From: Lentisphaerota bacterium
GTDB taxonomy: Bacteria > Verrucomicrobiota > Lentisphaeria > Victivallales > Victivallaceae
Reading direction: 5' to 3'
DNA length: 64,000 nucleotides
NCBI GenBank assembly: GCA_024225035.1
Contig: JAAEMX010000025.1
Coordinates: forward strand, 124,001-188,000
The position numbers were made by a program, and so were the translations under genes. Under the pieces are notes generated by a model. That model searched no databases and was not told where the DNA came from. It was given only the letters and a program-made list of their open reading frames with translations. Shown piece by piece: positions 1-9,756 of this stretch; within the stretch, counting starts at the first letter, position 1; every line of letters begins with the position of its first letter.

Positions 1-399
1 GAAGAAGTTATAGGCATTGTGGTCCATATCTACTACCCATGCAGGACGCATCATCGGTCCGTAACCCCAGCCGACGTCTTTCGGATCGTCTGTACAGCCA
101 GGCAGCGGCATCGGGAAGGTAATAATATCAACAGTTCCAACAACAACACGGGCAACAGTAAAAGCGACGCCTTTGAATACACCATAGGTGAGGGCCGCGA
201 CATTTCCTTTATCTTGGGCAACATCCCAGGGGCGAATCAGAAGTTCCAGAGGACCAAAAGCGATGTTAGCAACTCCGCGTCCGAGTTTTTCAAGGGGGCC
301 GCTGGGGCTCATGTCTGGTTCTGAGGCGCGGCAATTGAATACAGCAAATATCGAACAAAGGATGATTAAGAGAATTAGGGATTTTTTGAAGTATTTCAT
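1..399 (-). CDS. Exported TIGR04073-like (exosortase system-associated) protein, C-terminus off window
   Basis: The frame stays open from an ATG at 399 to the window edge, giving 133 codons with no stop, so the C-terminus is missing. The first 22 or so residues (MKYFKKSLILLIILCSIFAV) form a signal peptide. The mature part has the pattern LGRGVANIAFGPLEL, then a W-D pair, a TYGVFKGVAF segment, a RVVVGTVDIITFP segment, and a WGYGPMMRPAWV region. From memory this matches the short family TIGR04073, found in genomes with exosortase/PEP-CTERM sorting systems; its function is unknown. No exosortase gene lies in this window, so a link to sorting is only implied by the family. The neighbour argJ is divergent, about 270 bp away. 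Confidence 0.75.
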   Translation of the reverse strand, partial: MKYFKKSLILLIILCSIFAVFNCRASEPDMSPSGPLEKLGRGVANIAFGPLELLIRPWDVAQDKGNVAALTYGVFKGVAFTVARVVVGTVDIITFPMPLPGCTDDPKDVGWGYGPMMRPAWVVDMDHNAYNFF

Positions 400-665
400 T
401 AAAAGTTCCACCCGTTTTAATTCCGTTAGATAACGTATGTTTAGACCAAATGTTTCCAAATAGCTCCGTAATCTTATGAATATAGGTTGATATTTGCAAA
501 AATTCAAGAAAAAATCATTTATAAAATTGATTCCTGAGCTATATTTATTTGTTAATAAACTGCAATTTAATATGAAATAAACTAAATATAACCTTATAAA
601 GTAAAGTGGATTGGATATTTTTGTGTAAATTTTGAGAAAATATTCAAGGTGGAGACCTTAGAAAA
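400..665. other. AT-rich divergent intergenic region
   Basis: The stretch between the divergent exported-protein gene and argJ is AT-rich and must hold both promoters. I could not settle on a convincing -35/-10 pair. No RNA gene or repeat is visible apart from the small hairpin around the argJ ribosome binding site. Confidence 0.5.
646..659 (+). promoter_or_regulatory. argJ ribosome binding site in a hairpin loop
   Basis: The arms AAGGT (646-650) and ACCTT (655-659) pair perfectly and leave GGAG, the Shine-Dalgarno core, as the loop. The start codon is at 666. The stem is only 5 bp, so an effect on translation is speculative. Confidence 0.35.
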
Positions 666-1889
666 ATGAAAGATGATTTCAAGTTTATAGATGGGGGGTC
701 TGTTTCCTCCCCGGCAGGCTTCAAGGCTGCAGGCATCGTCGCAGGGTTGAAATACAGTGGCAAACCGGATATGGCCCTTATCTTTTCAGAAGTTCCGGCA
801 CAGTTTTCCGGAGCATTTACATCATGCGTTTTTGCGGCGGCTCCTGTTCAGGTGTGCCGAGAGCGGGTTTTGAATAGTAAATCTGTTCGTGCTGTAGTGG
901 TTAACAGCGGCAATGCTAATGCCTGTACCGGCAAAAACGGCTTGCGGACAGCTAATGAAATGTGTGAGATTACAGCTCAGGGGCTTGGTGTCACTGCGGA
1001 AGAAGTTATGGTTTCTTCGACTGGCAGAATTGGAGTTCAACTACCGATAGACACGATTAAATCCGGTATAAATAAAGCTGTTGATGCACTTTCTAAAGAT
1101 GGTGGAAATATAGCTGCTGAAGCTATTATGACTACTGACACTGTGCCCAAAAGCGTCGCTGTTGAAGTTGAACTTTCAGGTGGAAAAGTTACTATTGGTG
1201 CAATGACTAAAGGTGCCGGCATGATAGATCCTTTCATGAAGGTTCCGCACGCGACTATGCTTTGTTATATCACTACTGATGCCGAACTGACTAAGGTTCA
1301 GCTTGATGAAATGCTGCACAAGGGTGTCAATCAGTCGTTTAACAGGGTTACTGTTGACGGAGACATGAGCACAAACGACACTACTTTAATTATGGCAAAT
1401 GGTGCTTCCGGTGTTGCTGTAGAAGGTAAAGATGTTGCAGTTTTTGAGGCAGCCCTACGGGCTGTAATGCAGAAGCTTGCTAAAGAAATGGTTGTTGACG
1501 GTGAAGGTGCTACTAAGTTTGTAGAAGTTAATATTAGAAATGCTGTCAATGAGGCTGATGCTAAGTGTCTGGCAGAGGCAATCGGTAATTCTCTGCTTTG
1601 TAAAACCGCATGGTTTGGAAATGATCCGAACTGGGGACGTCTGGTTGCCGCTTTAGGCTATTCAGGAGTGCAGTTTGACCCTGATCTGGTAGATGTATGG
1701 TATGATGAAATGCCGGTAGTCAGTAAAGGCGGTGATGCCGGAACTCCGGAAGAAGAATTGGCTGAAATCCTTAAACAACCAGAGTTTAGGGTAAATGTGG
1801 ATATGCATGCAGGTGATGCCGGTTACTGGGTCTGGACATGCGATATCTCATATGAATATGTTAAAATCAATGCTGAATATCATACTTGA
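666..1889 (+). CDS. argJ: Bifunctional glutamate N-acetyltransferase / amino-acid N-acetyltransferase
   Basis: ArgJ recycles the acetyl group from N-acetylornithine to glutamate in the cyclic arginine pathway, and many members also use acetyl-CoA. The 407-residue protein has the family signature NSGNANACTG (about 80-90), the KGAGMI motif before the self-cleavage site, and an Ala196-Thr197 pair followed by MLCYITTDA; Thr197 would be the catalytic nucleophile after autoproteolysis. The C-terminus (YVKINAEYHT) fits the family ending. Oddly, four extra residues (KVPH) stand between the usual MIxP(N)M and ATML. No other arg gene is nearby. It faces guaB across a shared terminator. Confidence 0.95.
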   Translation: MKDDFKFIDGGSVSSPAGFKAAGIVAGLKYSGKPDMALIFSEVPAQFSGAFTSCVFAAAPVQVCRERVLNSKSVRAVVVNSGNANACTGKNGLRTANEMCEITAQGLGVTAEEVMVSSTGRIGVQLPIDTIKSGINKAVDALSKDGGNIAAEAIMTTDTVPKSVAVEVELSGGKVTIGAMTKGAGMIDPFMKVPHATMLCYITTDAELTKVQLDEMLHKGVNQSFNRVTVDGDMSTNDTTLIMANGASGVAVEGKDVAVFEAALRAVMQKLAKEMVVDGEGATKFVEVNIRNAVNEADAKCLAEAIGNSLLCKTAWFGNDPNWGRLVAALGYSGVQFDPDLVDVWYDEMPVVSKGGDAGTPEEELAEILKQPEFRVNVDMHAGDAGYWVWTCDISYEYVKINAEYHT

Positions 1890-1917
1890 TTATTAAGTCT
1901 GATTTTTGATTCAGTAT

Positions 1918-1952
1918 AAAAAAAGACCGCTCCATAAGGTGCGGTCTTTTTT
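1918..1952. terminator. Bidirectional terminator between argJ and guaB
   Basis: AAAAGACCGC (1921-1930) pairs with GCGGTCTTTT (1941-1950) around a 10-nt loop. The A-run before and T-run after make it work as an intrinsic terminator on both strands, as expected between convergent genes. Confidence 0.85.
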
Positions 1953-1970
1953 CGTATTAAATCTTTATGC

Positions 1971-3470
1971 TCAACCTTCAGCCGTATAGTTCGGGGCATC
2001 CTTGAGCATGGTAATGTCATGTGGATGCGCTTCACGCAGTCCGGCAGGGCTGACGCGAATCATTTTTGCTTTGCTTCTGAATTCGTCCATGGTGTGAGCT
2101 CCGCAGTAACCGAAGGAGTATTTCAGACCACCGACGAACTGATGAATAACATCACTAACCGGGCCACGGAACGGAACCAGTCCCTCGATACCTTGTGGGA
2201 CGAGTTTCTTTTCGTCTTCAACATCGGCCTGACCGTAGCGTTCGCGAGATGCTTTACCGTTTTTCATGGCTTCCAAGCTGCCCATACCGCGGTAGATAAC
2301 ATAACGGCGACCATGATGCAGAGTGACTTCTCCAGTGCTTTCAGAGGTTCCAGCAAGGGCTGAACCCATCATTACTGATTCAGCTCCGACAGACATTGCT
2401 TTAGCAACGTCACCGGACTGTTTAATGCCGCCATCAGCAATGACCGGAATGTCTGACGGTGCAGCTTTTCTAACTTGATAAACAGCTGTAACCTGAGGAA
2501 CACCAACACCTGCCACTACTCGAGTTGTACAGATTGATCCTGGGCCGATACCGACTTTGATAGCGTCAACGCCAGCATCTGCAAGTGATTTGGAGGCTTC
2601 AGATGTTGCTATATTACCGCCGACAACGTCGACTTTATCACCGTAAGTTTTCTTGATTAAGGCTACAGTTTCAATAACACCTTTGCTGTCGCCGTGAGCT
2701 GTGTCAACAATCAGTACATCAACTCCGGCATTGATAAGTGCCTCAATACGTTCTTCGTCGTAGGGGCCAACGCCGGCAGCGGCACGCAGTTTGTGGTCGG
2801 CATCACGGTTAAAGTCAGGATTTTCATTGTCAATCAGGCTTTTTACATCATGGAAACTGTAAAGTCCTGTAAGTTTGCCGTTTTTGTCGATGGTCGGGAG
2901 TTTGCCGACTTTTTCATCGATCATAAGTTTATATGCAGCCTGCATATTAACACCGTGTTTGGCTGTAATCGGTGATTTGGACATAACGTCTTTGATTTTA
3001 ACATTATAATTAGTCAGGAACTTGATGTCACGAGCGGTCAGGATACCTACTAGTTTTCCTTCATTGTCTACGATTGGGAACCCTGAGAAGGAGTACCTTT
3101 TGGCACGTTTGATACCGAGCATCTCAGAAATGGTAAGATCCTGATGAAAAGTTACCGGGGTTTTAATAATCCCGTTCAGGTATGTCTTTACGTTCCAGAC
3201 TTCTTCCGCCTGACGTTCTACTGAAAGGTTCTTGTGGATGACTCCAAGGCCGCCGAGGCAGGCCATTTCGATAGCCATTTTGCTTTCAGTAACAGTGTCC
3301 ATGGCAGCGCTGACAAATGGAATGTTCAGGTTGACATTTCTAGTGAAACGAGATGCGACACAGGCATCATCCGGTAAGAAATCAGCGTATTGAGTTACCA
3401 GAGAGATGTCGTCAAAAGTAAGGCCTTCGAATTTAAAAGCCTCCATAAATTCTTCAAGATATTTGTTCAT
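1971..3470 (-). CDS. guaB: IMP dehydrogenase
   Basis: Oxidises IMP to XMP with NAD, the first committed step of GMP synthesis. The 499-residue protein shows [12 protein letters not shown] near the N-terminus, two CBS domains at about 100-220, the active-site loop [11 protein letters not shown] with nucleophile Cys314, and the flap GMGSLEAM. Length and order match the family. The start at 3470 is the first in-frame ATG; a second ATG at 3446 (MEAFKFEG) is also possible, since neither has a strong ribosome binding site. It is the last gene of the minus-strand run and ends at the shared terminator with argJ. Confidence 0.95.
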   Translation of the reverse strand: MNKYLEEFMEAFKFEGLTFDDISLVTQYADFLPDDACVASRFTRNVNLNIPFVSAAMDTVTESKMAIEMACLGGLGVIHKNLSVERQAEEVWNVKTYLNGIIKTPVTFHQDLTISEMLGIKRAKRYSFSGFPIVDNEGKLVGILTARDIKFLTNYNVKIKDVMSKSPITAKHGVNMQAAYKLMIDEKVGKLPTIDKNGKLTGLYSFHDVKSLIDNENPDFNRDADHKLRAAAGVGPYDEERIEALINAGVDVLIVDTAHGDSKGVIETVALIKKTYGDKVDVVGGNIATSEASKSLADAGVDAIKVGIGPGSICTTRVVAGVGVPQVTAVYQVRKAAPSDIPVIADGGIKQSGDVAKAMSVGAESVMMGSALAGTSESTGEVTLHHGRRYVIYRGMGSLEAMKNGKASRERYGQADVEDEKKLVPQGIEGLVPFRGPVSDVIHQFVGGLKYSFGYCGAHTMDEFRSKAKMIRVSPAGLREAHPHDITMLKDAPNYTAEG

Positions 3471-3616
3471 TGCCGCGCCCCTGTGCTTTTATAATATTAA
3501 ATTGTTGTGCCAAAATATAACTATTCAGGTACTAAAGCTGGTATGCTGATAGACTGCACCTGTGTTTGGGATTTTGATAATCGGTTAATATAGACAAAAG
3601 TCTGGCAATGTCAACG

Positions 3617-4033
3617 TCATTCGCCAATAATTTTTACAAGGATTCGTTTTGAGCGCTTTCCGTCAAACTCACCATAGAAGATTTGTTCCCATGGACCGAA
3701 GTCAAGTTTACCTTCAGTTATTGCGACAACAACTTCGCGACCCATGATTGAACGCTTGAGGTGAGCGTCGGCATTATCTTCATAACCATTGTGTGCATAT
3801 TGATCATAAGGTTTTTCAGGAGCAAGTTTTTCAAGCCATCTTTCAAAGTCGGAGTGCAGGCCGGGCTCATCGTCATTAATAAATACGGATGCGGTAATAT
3901 GCATGGCATTGCATAGCAGCAGGCCTTCCTGTATTCCTGATTCCTGAAGACATTTCTGGATTTCCGGAGTGATATTGAGGTATTCGCGGCGGTGAGAGGT
4001 TTTCATCCAGAGTTCTTTTCTATAACTTTTCAT
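3617..4033 (-). CDS. YjbQ/UPF0047 family protein (secondary thiamine-phosphate synthase type)
   Basis: A 138-residue protein with the UPF0047 hallmarks: [18 protein letters not shown], a HLKRSIMG segment with a conserved His, and the C-terminal block [19 protein letters not shown] ending in LVKIIGE. Members of this family (YjbQ) show weak promiscuous thiamine-phosphate synthase activity; the physiological role is unclear. The ATG at 4033 has a GAGGA ribosome binding site five bases upstream. It follows the patatin gene by 33 bp and is probably co-transcribed with it. Confidence 0.9.
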   Translation of the reverse strand: MKSYRKELWMKTSHRREYLNITPEIQKCLQESGIQEGLLLCNAMHITASVFINDDEPGLHSDFERWLEKLAPEKPYDQYAHNGYEDNADAHLKRSIMGREVVVAITEGKLDFGPWEQIFYGEFDGKRSKRILVKIIGE

Positions 4034-4066
4034 TGTGGTCCTCGGTTATTATATCAAAAAGTTTAA

Positions 4067-5167
4067 CTATGATTTGTTGTTTTCAACAGGCTGGAGGTTT
4101 GAAAAAGCATCCTTTAGCAATTTCCAGTCAGGGTTTTCAAGCTCACTGGTCACTCTGTCGTATATGTGTTTTGCATCCGCCAACGCAAGTTCCCGTTGTT
4201 TTTTCATGGCAGCCGGGCGCGGGTCATCAATCTTAATTTTGCTGAGTTCGGTGTGATGTTTGCCGAGTTCAGGCAGGCGCAGAAATTTTACATTTCTGCC
4301 GCTTTTGCAAAGTGCCTCCGCAAAAAGTTCGGTACACATTGCGCCACCGTAGCCCTGACTGGTATTTACCATCTCCATAATATCTGGATCGCAAACCCAG
4401 TCCGGAATATTTTTAGGCGGTTTGAAGTCTTTCTGGTCTCTTTCAAGATTGACGCAACAGCCTACTGAAATTACTTCTATAGGCTGATTCTGGTCGGCGA
4501 TATGCAGAGCGTCTGCCAAAGCAAACATTGCGGGGTTATTAGCCCAGAGGCCTCCGTCTATAAACCAGCGGCCGGGGCCATTGGTCTTGCGGCGATCGTA
4601 TCCAGGGAAAAACATTGGCGCTGCTGCCGAAGACATAAGGGCATCTACAACTGTGATGTCAGCGGTGAGTTGTCCGTATTCCCGGTGCGGGGTCCGCATT
4701 ATTACAGGACGAAATTCCACGGCTTCGGTGGTGGCTGCCATAAAAGCTATATCACGTTTATCGTGCAGGTCACGAAGCGTCATGCTGCCAAAAGTTTTTT
4801 CCATAATATCCCGCAAATAATTAGCATCAGCAGGAGGTGTAAACAGGAAGCGTATTGCCCATATCAGCTTGCCCAGTTTAGAGAACGGGCGAGGATGTGA
4901 GAAAATTTTAGGACACTCATCGGTATAAATTTTTTCGAGCTGACTGCAGCTCATTCCATAGGCCAGTCCGGCAGCTATTATCGACCCGGTGCTGGTGCCG
5001 CAAATCAGATTGAAATTTTTACCAAGGTCAGCATGGTTGTTTGCCGCATAAAAATCCGGGTTAAACAACTTGGCCAGCCCTTCCATAAGAGCGAGTGTAT
5101 ACATACCGCGCATACCGCCGCCATCCAGTGACAGCACTCGGAACGGTTTTGTTTCTTGCTTACCCAC
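4067..5167 (-). CDS. Patatin-like phospholipase
   Basis: A 366-residue Ser-Asp dyad lipid acyl hydrolase. It has the oxyanion-hole motif DGGGMRG (about 15-21), the nucleophile elbow GTSTG with Ser59, and the DGG motif with Asp204 in FIDGGLWANNPA. There is no signal peptide, so it is probably cytosolic. The start is a GTG at 5167 with GGAGAG five bases upstream. Similar single-domain patatins act as effectors in CBASS-type defence (CapV), but no nucleotide cyclase or other defence gene is next to it, so a housekeeping lipid role is equally likely. It sits between polB and yjbQ. Confidence 0.9.
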   Translation of the reverse strand: MGKQETKPFRVLSLDGGGMRGMYTLALMEGLAKLFNPDFYAANNHADLGKNFNLICGTSTGSIIAAGLAYGMSCSQLEKIYTDECPKIFSHPRPFSKLGKLIWAIRFLFTPPADANYLRDIMEKTFGSMTLRDLHDKRDIAFMAATTEAVEFRPVIMRTPHREYGQLTADITVVDALMSSAAAPMFFPGYDRRKTNGPGRWFIDGGLWANNPAMFALADALHIADQNQPIEVISVGCCVNLERDQKDFKPPKNIPDWVCDPDIMEMVNTSQGYGGAMCTELFAEALCKSGRNVKFLRLPELGKHHTELSKIKIDDPRPAAMKKQRELALADAKHIYDRVTSELENPDWKLLKDAFSNLQPVENNKS

Positions 5168-5219
5168 AATTACTCTCCATTGTATTTTGCAATATGAAAA
5201 ATTTTACAGAATGCTCTTT

Positions 5220-7421
5220 TTAAAATAACCCCGGCTGACGGTCATCAGGTACCAGTGCCGCAAATTTTTTGTGCAAATCAGCCAGTTTAGTTAGGTAATA
5301 AAGTATGTTTTCATCACGTTGCTCTGGTGCATCTGACAGTAATTTACTGTTGTCCACTACCGCAACTTTCTTTTTATCTCCTATTATATAAAATGAAATC
5401 TGGTCACCACGGCGATAGTCACGCCCTGAGGCTGCGGCAAGTTCGTATGCAGCACTGCGGCGGCCTTTGCCGGAAGCCATTTTCTTTTTGTAATTGTCAA
5501 CTGAATCATTCAATGTTTCAGTTTTAGCCAGTTTGGTGAGTGGAAACTCTCTAGTTTCAATTTTACGGTAGAAGTCATGGAAGAGATTTTCTATATCTTC
5601 ATATTTTTCATGCAGGAGCAGTTCCATGAGTTTTTCCATGTAGACACGCTGGAAAGGCTCCAGACCACGTGATTTGAGAGCGGCTCCGGTAATTGAAACT
5701 TCGCCGTTTTCTTCAAGCAGGGCGTAGTTCTTGCTTTTGTAGCAGAACATGGCTTGGTATGTTGAATCAAGTTCGACTTCAATACCTTTGGGCAGTGAAT
5801 CCTGAACTCGTTTTTCCATTTCTTCGGTGCTGGTTATGCCTTCAGGTGGTACGAAGTAGATACCGTCAGTATCCATTTCTATAACTTTGGCACCGGAGTT
5901 TTCCAGAAAGTCCAGCATCATGGTCAGTATTTCTCTGCCTCGAGCTGTGACTCTTTCAGCCAGGTCGTAGTCATTGAATGTGCCTTGGCCGAAACCCAGA
6001 TAACCGTAGAATGAGTTGATAAGGATTTTGAAAGTTGTCTGCAGGGCGTTATAGAAACCCTTTTCGTGCGAATCTTTTGCCTTGCGTTCGTTATCTTTTG
6101 CATCAAGACGGAACAGGCGCAATTCCTTCAGCAGTCGTGGGAAAACTTTTAGCTCGTCCCTTGCAGGACACCATTTTTCGGCGATAATAATCGACGGATA
6201 AAGAGAACGTATATCGCAATGCCAGACGTTTTTAAACGTTCCGGCTTCAAACGCTTTGGTCAGGCCGCCGGCAAACTGACGTGAGCCTTGTGGTCTGGGC
6301 AGGCTTTGGCGTTGTCCAAGGTATTCGCTGAGCAGCATAGCATCAATGCAAGTTGCGTTGCCTCGTACTACGCAGTCTTGAAATTTCAGTGGAATAAGCT
6401 GGGTCTGATAGAAGTAGCTGGGTGAAAGTATTTCACTGATAGCACGGGTTTCACGAACGTCGTCTAATGCGTATTTAAGGAGGCGTTCACGATCATTGTG
6501 CCACGCCGGAGTAATGTCCTTGCCGTCGATATAGGTACGGTGCTCGGGGGATACTCCAAAGTGTTTCGCTACATATTTAAGGCCGTAATTTTCCAGACTG
6601 CGGTGAATTATATCATAAAAAATGCACAAGTGATATGTGTCTATGATGTGGCGTCCATAAAGGTCATAACGAGTATAATTGATAGTACGTTCAGCAGCAT
6701 TGAAGCGTGAATTTCGTTTTTTAATCAACCGATTGTCACGACCAAGATTGAGCTTGACCTTATGCCGTTTGGCACGAGTCTCGATATAAGGCAGGTCAAA
6801 ACGGAAAATATTGTGCCCTTCCATGACGTCCGGATCACGTTCCTGCACAGTTTTGACGAATTCTTCAAGTAATTCCTTTTCACTCATATTGTCAACAGAA
6901 ATTACCTTTTCCCAGCCCGTGTTGTCAGACATGGTAATAATGATGATTGAGTCGTCAGGGCGCGTCGGGTTAGGGAAGTCAAAACCGTCAGAAACCAGTG
7001 TCTCAATATCAAACTGCATGCGACGGATATCGCCGAAGTTCATGCCTCTGAACAGACGGAATTTGTGCTCAATCAGCGTTTGCTGGCAATGATCCGAAAC
7101 CACGCGGAATGGCGCGTTTGGCGAAAGCTGGTTGAAGCCTGAAGTCTGCTTCATGAACTTTATCGCATTAAGGTACTGCGTGACATCAGGGAATACCGCT
7201 ACAGATTTGAGCGGAGCTTCTCCTTTCAGGGCAACAGTTTCAAAGTCACACTTGGAACCGTTCAGCAGTTCAGGTGTGTTTAACAGTATATATGGACGGA
7301 AATCGAGTTCTTTCCGAGTGACTTTATCGCCTTCGCGGACAAAAATAACGGTCGTATCTTCGCCGGTTTCCACCGCTACGACATTGGAATATTCAGATGG
7401 AACCAGTTTATCAAGCTGCAT
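5220..7421 (-). CDS. Family B DNA polymerase with 3'-5' exonuclease domain
   Basis: A 733-residue polymerase. The N-terminal part holds the proofreading exonuclease: Exo I FDIET (Asp138, Glu140), Exo II GHNIFRFDLPYIE and Exo III KYALDDVRET. The polymerase part has motif A (CDIRSLYPSIII), motif B (KILINSFYGYLGF) and motif C (EMDTDGIYF), where the usual final Ser of DTDS is Gly. All catalytic Asp residues are present, so it should be active. Bacterial PolB enzymes such as E. coli Pol II act in damage tolerance and repair. The ATG at 7421 has AGAGGG six bases upstream. It probably forms an operon with the patatin and yjbQ. Confidence 0.93.
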   Translation of the reverse strand: MQLDKLVPSEYSNVVAVETGEDTTVIFVREGDKVTRKELDFRPYILLNTPELLNGSKCDFETVALKGEAPLKSVAVFPDVTQYLNAIKFMKQTSGFNQLSPNAPFRVVSDHCQQTLIEHKFRLFRGMNFGDIRRMQFDIETLVSDGFDFPNPTRPDDSIIIITMSDNTGWEKVISVDNMSEKELLEEFVKTVQERDPDVMEGHNIFRFDLPYIETRAKRHKVKLNLGRDNRLIKKRNSRFNAAERTINYTRYDLYGRHIIDTYHLCIFYDIIHRSLENYGLKYVAKHFGVSPEHRTYIDGKDITPAWHNDRERLLKYALDDVRETRAISEILSPSYFYQTQLIPLKFQDCVVRGNATCIDAMLLSEYLGQRQSLPRPQGSRQFAGGLTKAFEAGTFKNVWHCDIRSLYPSIIIAEKWCPARDELKVFPRLLKELRLFRLDAKDNERKAKDSHEKGFYNALQTTFKILINSFYGYLGFGQGTFNDYDLAERVTARGREILTMMLDFLENSGAKVIEMDTDGIYFVPPEGITSTEEMEKRVQDSLPKGIEVELDSTYQAMFCYKSKNYALLEENGEVSITGAALKSRGLEPFQRVYMEKLMELLLHEKYEDIENLFHDFYRKIETREFPLTKLAKTETLNDSVDNYKKKMASGKGRRSAAYELAAASGRDYRRGDQISFYIIGDKKKVAVVDNSKLLSDAPEQRDENILYYLTKLADLHKKFAALVPDDRQPGLF

Positions 7422-7513
7422 ATCTGACCCTCTTATAACTATGGCATTAACAATAATGTTTTAAACATACAGCTTCAAAAACCGTTTTCAAACGCCGAAT
7501 CGCACCACTGTCA

Positions 7514-8773
7514 TCATGGTTTTAACCTGATCAGCAGCGAACTAAGGAGTGATTTTCGGCTGGTCTGAAATCCTTCTTGAATTTCCTCAAGCGTTTTGCC
7601 TTTAGTTTCCGGCAGAAAGAACACTGATATTATGAAATACAGCAGGCCGGCAACGGCGAAAATCATGAACACATTGCCATAGCCAATCAACTGCTTTATT
7701 TCCAAAAACACGGAGGAATATAAACAGGCTACAAACATGTTCAGAAAAAGACAGACCGACATTCCTTTGCTTCGGATTGGTGTCGGCAGAATTTCGGAAA
7801 TGGCCAGCCAGACAACAACCCCCGGGCCCAGTGCAAATGATGCCAAAAACGTTCCGGCTCCAAGTGTTGTCATAATTTGATTGTCCAGCTTCATGACTGA
7901 TATTATCATCAGGAAAACCATTGACAGGCAGCTCCCGGCTGTGCCGATTGCCAGTAATGGCTTACGCCCGGCGTGGTCGATAAAGAACATTGCCAACGCG
8001 GTAAAAACAAAGTTGGCAAGACCAATGTAAATACTTAGATTAGAACTCATATGGTCTGATTTCAGGATTATAGGCGCGTACTGAATTATCGGAATAAGTC
8101 CAACCATCTGATTCAGCAGGGCTATACTAAGCGCAATGAATAATGGTTTTATGCAAAACCTCCAGTTGATCGGCTCTGACAGTTCTTCTTTTCGTTCAAC
8201 GGAAATATTGTCTCTGGGAACAAACCTGCCCAGCAGAATGAAAGCCAGTGCAATCAGGATCGGGACATAGTAGTAAATCGCCAAATCTTCCGACATGCCG
8301 CCGATAATATAAGATACCAAAATGCCGATAGTGACAAAAAGCTGAAAACATGTGATATTTCTGCCGCGAACTTTAGGCATCGAAACTTCTGACAGATATA
8401 GCGGAGTGATCATAATGATACCGCCGAGTCCAATCCCCTGAACCAGCCGGGACATTAAAAACATGTTGTAAGTGTCGGAATTAACCAGCAAGGTTGAGCC
8501 GAACATGAAAACTATTGACGACACAACCAGTGTTTTGATTCTGCCGATTTTGTCGGCCACGATTCCCGCGAAGATAATCGAAACAGTTGCTCCCCACAAT
8601 TCCATGCCTGCAATAATAGACAGGTTGAAGGAGCTGAAGGCGTAGATATTGTCAATTTGTTGAACACCGAAACCGATGATTCCCAGTTCGAAACCGTAAA
8701 TAAGCCCGGCAAGGCTGGCAAAGCCGAATAAAATCAATCCGGTAAAATTAGGATAATGTGTATTACTATTCAT
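7514..8773 (-). CDS. Sugar-porter-type MFS transporter
   Basis: A 419-residue protein with about 12 hydrophobic segments. Family marks are FGFASLAGLIYGFELGIIG in helix 1, a GRIK loop after helix 2, LVQGIGLGGIIMITPLYLSEV (the sugar-porter R-x-G-G-x-x-x-x-x-P-x-Y-x-x-E pattern) and FFLPETKGKTLEEI near the C-terminus. It would import a hexose or polyol by proton symport; the substrate cannot be read. No clear ribosome binding site precedes the ATG. It follows the epimerase by about 60 bp on the same strand. Confidence 0.9.
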   Translation of the reverse strand: MNSNTHYPNFTGLILFGFASLAGLIYGFELGIIGFGVQQIDNIYAFSSFNLSIIAGMELWGATVSIIFAGIVADKIGRIKTLVVSSIVFMFGSTLLVNSDTYNMFLMSRLVQGIGLGGIIMITPLYLSEVSMPKVRGRNITCFQLFVTIGILVSYIIGGMSEDLAIYYYVPILIALAFILLGRFVPRDNISVERKEELSEPINWRFCIKPLFIALSIALLNQMVGLIPIIQYAPIILKSDHMSSNLSIYIGLANFVFTALAMFFIDHAGRKPLLAIGTAGSCLSMVFLMIISVMKLDNQIMTTLGAGTFLASFALGPGVVVWLAISEILPTPIRSKGMSVCLFLNMFVACLYSSVFLEIKQLIGYGNVFMIFAVAGLLYFIISVFFLPETKGKTLEEIQEGFQTSRKSLLSSLLIRLKP

Positions 8774-8785
8774 ATATAACCAAAC

Positions 8786-8813
8786 GCTATACCCGCATTA
8801 AAGCAGGTATAGC
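8786..8813. promoter_or_regulatory. 8-bp inverted repeat between epimerase and MFS genes
   Basis: GCTATACC (8786-8793) and GGTATAGC (8806-8813) form a perfect inverted repeat with a 12-nt spacer, 13 bp upstream of the transporter start. There is no T-run, so it is not a standard terminator. It may be an operator or an RNA stem controlling the transporter. Confidence 0.4.
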
Positions 8814-8832
8814 TTTATTATGTATTTAGATT

Positions 8833-9756
8833 CTATGGTTGCGAATAAAACTTGATTGTCTGACTGTGATAATCGTTAGGCAGGTTTTTGTAGTATTCGA
8901 TGGTTTCCAGCATTCCGGTCTCTATGTCAGTCATGCGATTTTTGAACCCGAGAATATCAGCTGCGTTTTCGCCCGGGAGCGGCTCAATATGAATTTCCTC
9001 GTTTTCGCCGTCCCGCATGGGCTTATGGGTAATACCGGAATTGCTGTTTGTCAGATATTTAATCAGTTGAGCCAGTCTGTTTACAGACATTCTGACCGTG
9101 TTGCCGGTGTCTCTCACTGTTGAGTCAACGTTATCCAGCAGAGTGTAATGAGCTGTTATTTCAGCGAGATCTTCAGTGTAAATCAGGTCGACAGGCTGTT
9201 CTCCTTTTCCCCAGATTTCAATGTCGAGATCATAAAGAGCCTGTAGAATCATCACCGGAACAGCTTTCCTGACCGGGAATAGCTTTTGGTAAGGGCCGTA
9301 AGCGTTCAGCCAGCGCAGGATTCTAACGTCCAGATTTTTAAACCTGTTAAACGCCACCGCGAATTCCTCTCCCGCTTTTTTAGTGATTGAGTAAGTGTTC
9401 AGACAGCAGTTCGGCTTGGTTGGATAAAAAACTCTTCTTACCCCTGCTTCTGTACATGCCTTAAAGACATTAGTAGCTCCGAGAATGTTGATTTTAACAG
9501 CGTCAAGCATCGCGTTCATTTCGAGCAGTTCACTCGTGCCGAGCATCCCGGCAAGATTAAAGACTACCTCCTGATCCCGGCACGCAAACTCCACAGCATT
9601 GTAATCCTCTATCGTGCCGTAAAAAAAACTGTTTCCGCTGTCATGTGGTGGAGGCTTGAGGTCAAATACGGTGACGTCATAGCCTTTAGCTTGCAAATGT
9701 TCGCATAGCGAGATTCCAAGAAATCCCGATCCTCCGATCACCAACGCGTTTTTCAT
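8833..9756 (-). CDS. NAD-dependent epimerase/dehydratase (extended SDR)
   Basis: A 307-residue short-chain dehydrogenase of the extended type, as used to modify nucleotide sugars. The Rossmann GxxGxxG motif is GGSGFLG (8-14), and the catalytic Tyr-x-x-x-Lys is Tyr122-Lys126 in YSITK. The segment DLIYTEDLAEI is a typical extended-SDR substrate-domain motif. The exact substrate is not evident. GAGGAG precedes the ATG at the right distance. It may share a transcript with the sugar-porter gene downstream. Confidence 0.9.
   Translation of the reverse strand: MKNALVIGGSGFLGISLCEHLQAKGYDVTVFDLKPPPHDSGNSFFYGTIEDYNAVEFACRDQEVVFNLAGMLGTSELLEMNAMLDAVKINILGATNVFKACTEAGVRRVFYPTKPNCCLNTYSITKKAGEEFAVAFNRFKNLDVRILRWLNAYGPYQKLFPVRKAVPVMILQALYDLDIEIWGKGEQPVDLIYTEDLAEITAHYTLLDNVDSTVRDTGNTVRMSVNRLAQLIKYLTNSNSGITHKPMRDGENEEIHIEPLPGENAADILGFKNRMTDIETGMLETIEYYKNLPNDYHSQTIKFYSQP

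Noticed and set aside
4067-5167. Patatin as part of a CBASS-type defence system
   Set aside because: No nucleotide cyclase, ancillary ubiquitin-like gene or other defence gene is adjacent. Neighbours are polB and yjbQ.
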